A stretch of DNA of 12,042 nucleotides, from the NCBI GenBank assembly GCA_003446775.1, contig DMCH01000165.1, forward strand, positions 1-12,042, read 5' to 3'. This DNA comes from Chloroflexota bacterium. GTDB taxonomy: Bacteria; Chloroflexota; Dormibacteria; Dormibacterales; Dormibacteraceae. The notes beneath the pieces are model-generated. The model made no database searches and had not been told where the DNA came from. It worked only from the letters and a program-made list of their open reading frames with translations. The translations under genes and the position numbers were made by a program. The stretch's first letter is position 1, and each line of letters begins with the position of its first letter. Of this stretch, positions 11,794-12,042 are shown piece after piece.

Positions 11794-12042
11794 CTAGCCG
11801 GTTTTCGCCTTGAGGCGTTCGGTTAGCGCCGGGAGCAGGTCGAAGAGGTCGCAGGTGGTTCCGTAGTGGGCGACCTTGAAGATGGGCGCATTGGCATCAG
11901 AGTTGATCGCGACGATCAGCTCGGAGTCGCGCATGCCCTCCAGATGTTCAGGGGCGCCCGAGATGCCGACCGCAAAGTACAGTTTGGGCTTCACCGTCAT
12001 CCCCGACTTGCCGACCTGGCGCGCCTTGGGCAGCCAGCCGCT
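11794..12042 (-). CDS. etfA: Electron transfer flavoprotein alpha subunit, C-terminal part (5' end outside window)
   Basis: The last 82 residues of an EtfA-type protein are visible and the gene runs off the right edge. The fragment matches the C-terminal FAD-binding domain of EtfA: GWLPKARQVGKSG, then LYFAVGISGAPEH, then IVAINSDANAPIF and a DLFDLLPALTERL end helix. The usual family forms are QVGxTG, GISGAxQH and IVAINxDxxAPIF, so the FAD-contacting motifs are kept with minor changes (KSG for QTG, PEH for IQH). EtfA pairs with EtfB in a soluble heterodimer that accepts electrons from dehydrogenases and passes them to a membrane quinone oxidoreductase. The next gene, only 2 bp downstream, encodes just such an oxidoreductase. 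In the sHdr context the electron donor is presumably the Hdr-like complex, which is an inference. etfB and the other hdr genes would be expected upstream, beyond 12042. Confidence 0.93.
   Translation of the reverse strand, partial: SGWLPKARQVGKSGMTVKPKLYFAVGISGAPEHLEGMRDSELIVAINSDANAPIFKVAHYGTTCDLFDLLPALTERLKAKTG

Overview
This is a GC-rich bacterial window in which all 17 recognisable genes lie on the minus strand. They form one unbroken gene train read from position 12042 down to 267. Neighbouring genes mostly overlap by 1 to 11 bases, often as ATGA or GTGA, so the block is almost certainly one operon that continues past the right edge. The gene content fits a dedicated sulfur-oxidation locus of the sHdr-LbpA kind, probably the variant that pairs sHdr with an electron transfer flavoprotein and an ETF:menaquinone oxidoreductase.

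Layout in transcription order. (1) Electron transfer, 9800-12042: the 3' end of etfA and a 663-residue cytochrome-b-like/iron-sulfur membrane oxidoreductase. (2) Two unknown small genes, 9052-9803: a helical 134-residue protein and a 116-residue zinc-finger-like protein. (3) Sulfur carriers, 7727-9055: two tandem lipoate-binding proteins, a 67-residue CxxC/CxxC protein and TusA. (4) Iron-sulfur proteins, 5964-7726: an HdrC-like ferredoxin subunit and an Mrp/ApbC P-loop ATPase. (5) Lipoate assembly, 1425-5967: a lipoate-ligase-like protein, a third GcvH-like carrier, a radical SAM protein, a two-domain lipoate:protein ligase and a second radical SAM protein. (6) Tail, 267-1432: a TauE/SafE anion exporter and a DUF6457-like small protein.

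Inferred working model. TusA and the lipoyl arms of the LbpA proteins hand sulfane sulfur to an sHdr complex, of which only one HdrC-like subunit is visible here. Electrons go through EtfAB to the membrane oxidoreductase and the quinone pool. The sulfite formed leaves through TauE. The LipS1/LipS2-type radical SAM pair and the ligases build lipoate on the carriers, and Mrp may supply iron-sulfur clusters.

The leftmost 266 bases hold no convincing gene. The first 120 bases are 45% GC (54 of 120 counted), clearly lower than the coding region. They carry two copies of the same imperfect dyad with centres 64 bp apart, a small hairpin between them and a stronger hairpin further right. This looks like a control region next to the operon's 3' end.

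The taxon cannot be fixed from the sequence. High GC, a menaquinone-type ETF oxidoreductase and a DUF6457-like protein suggest an uncultivated Actinomycetota, Chloroflexota, Dormibacterota or similar lineage.
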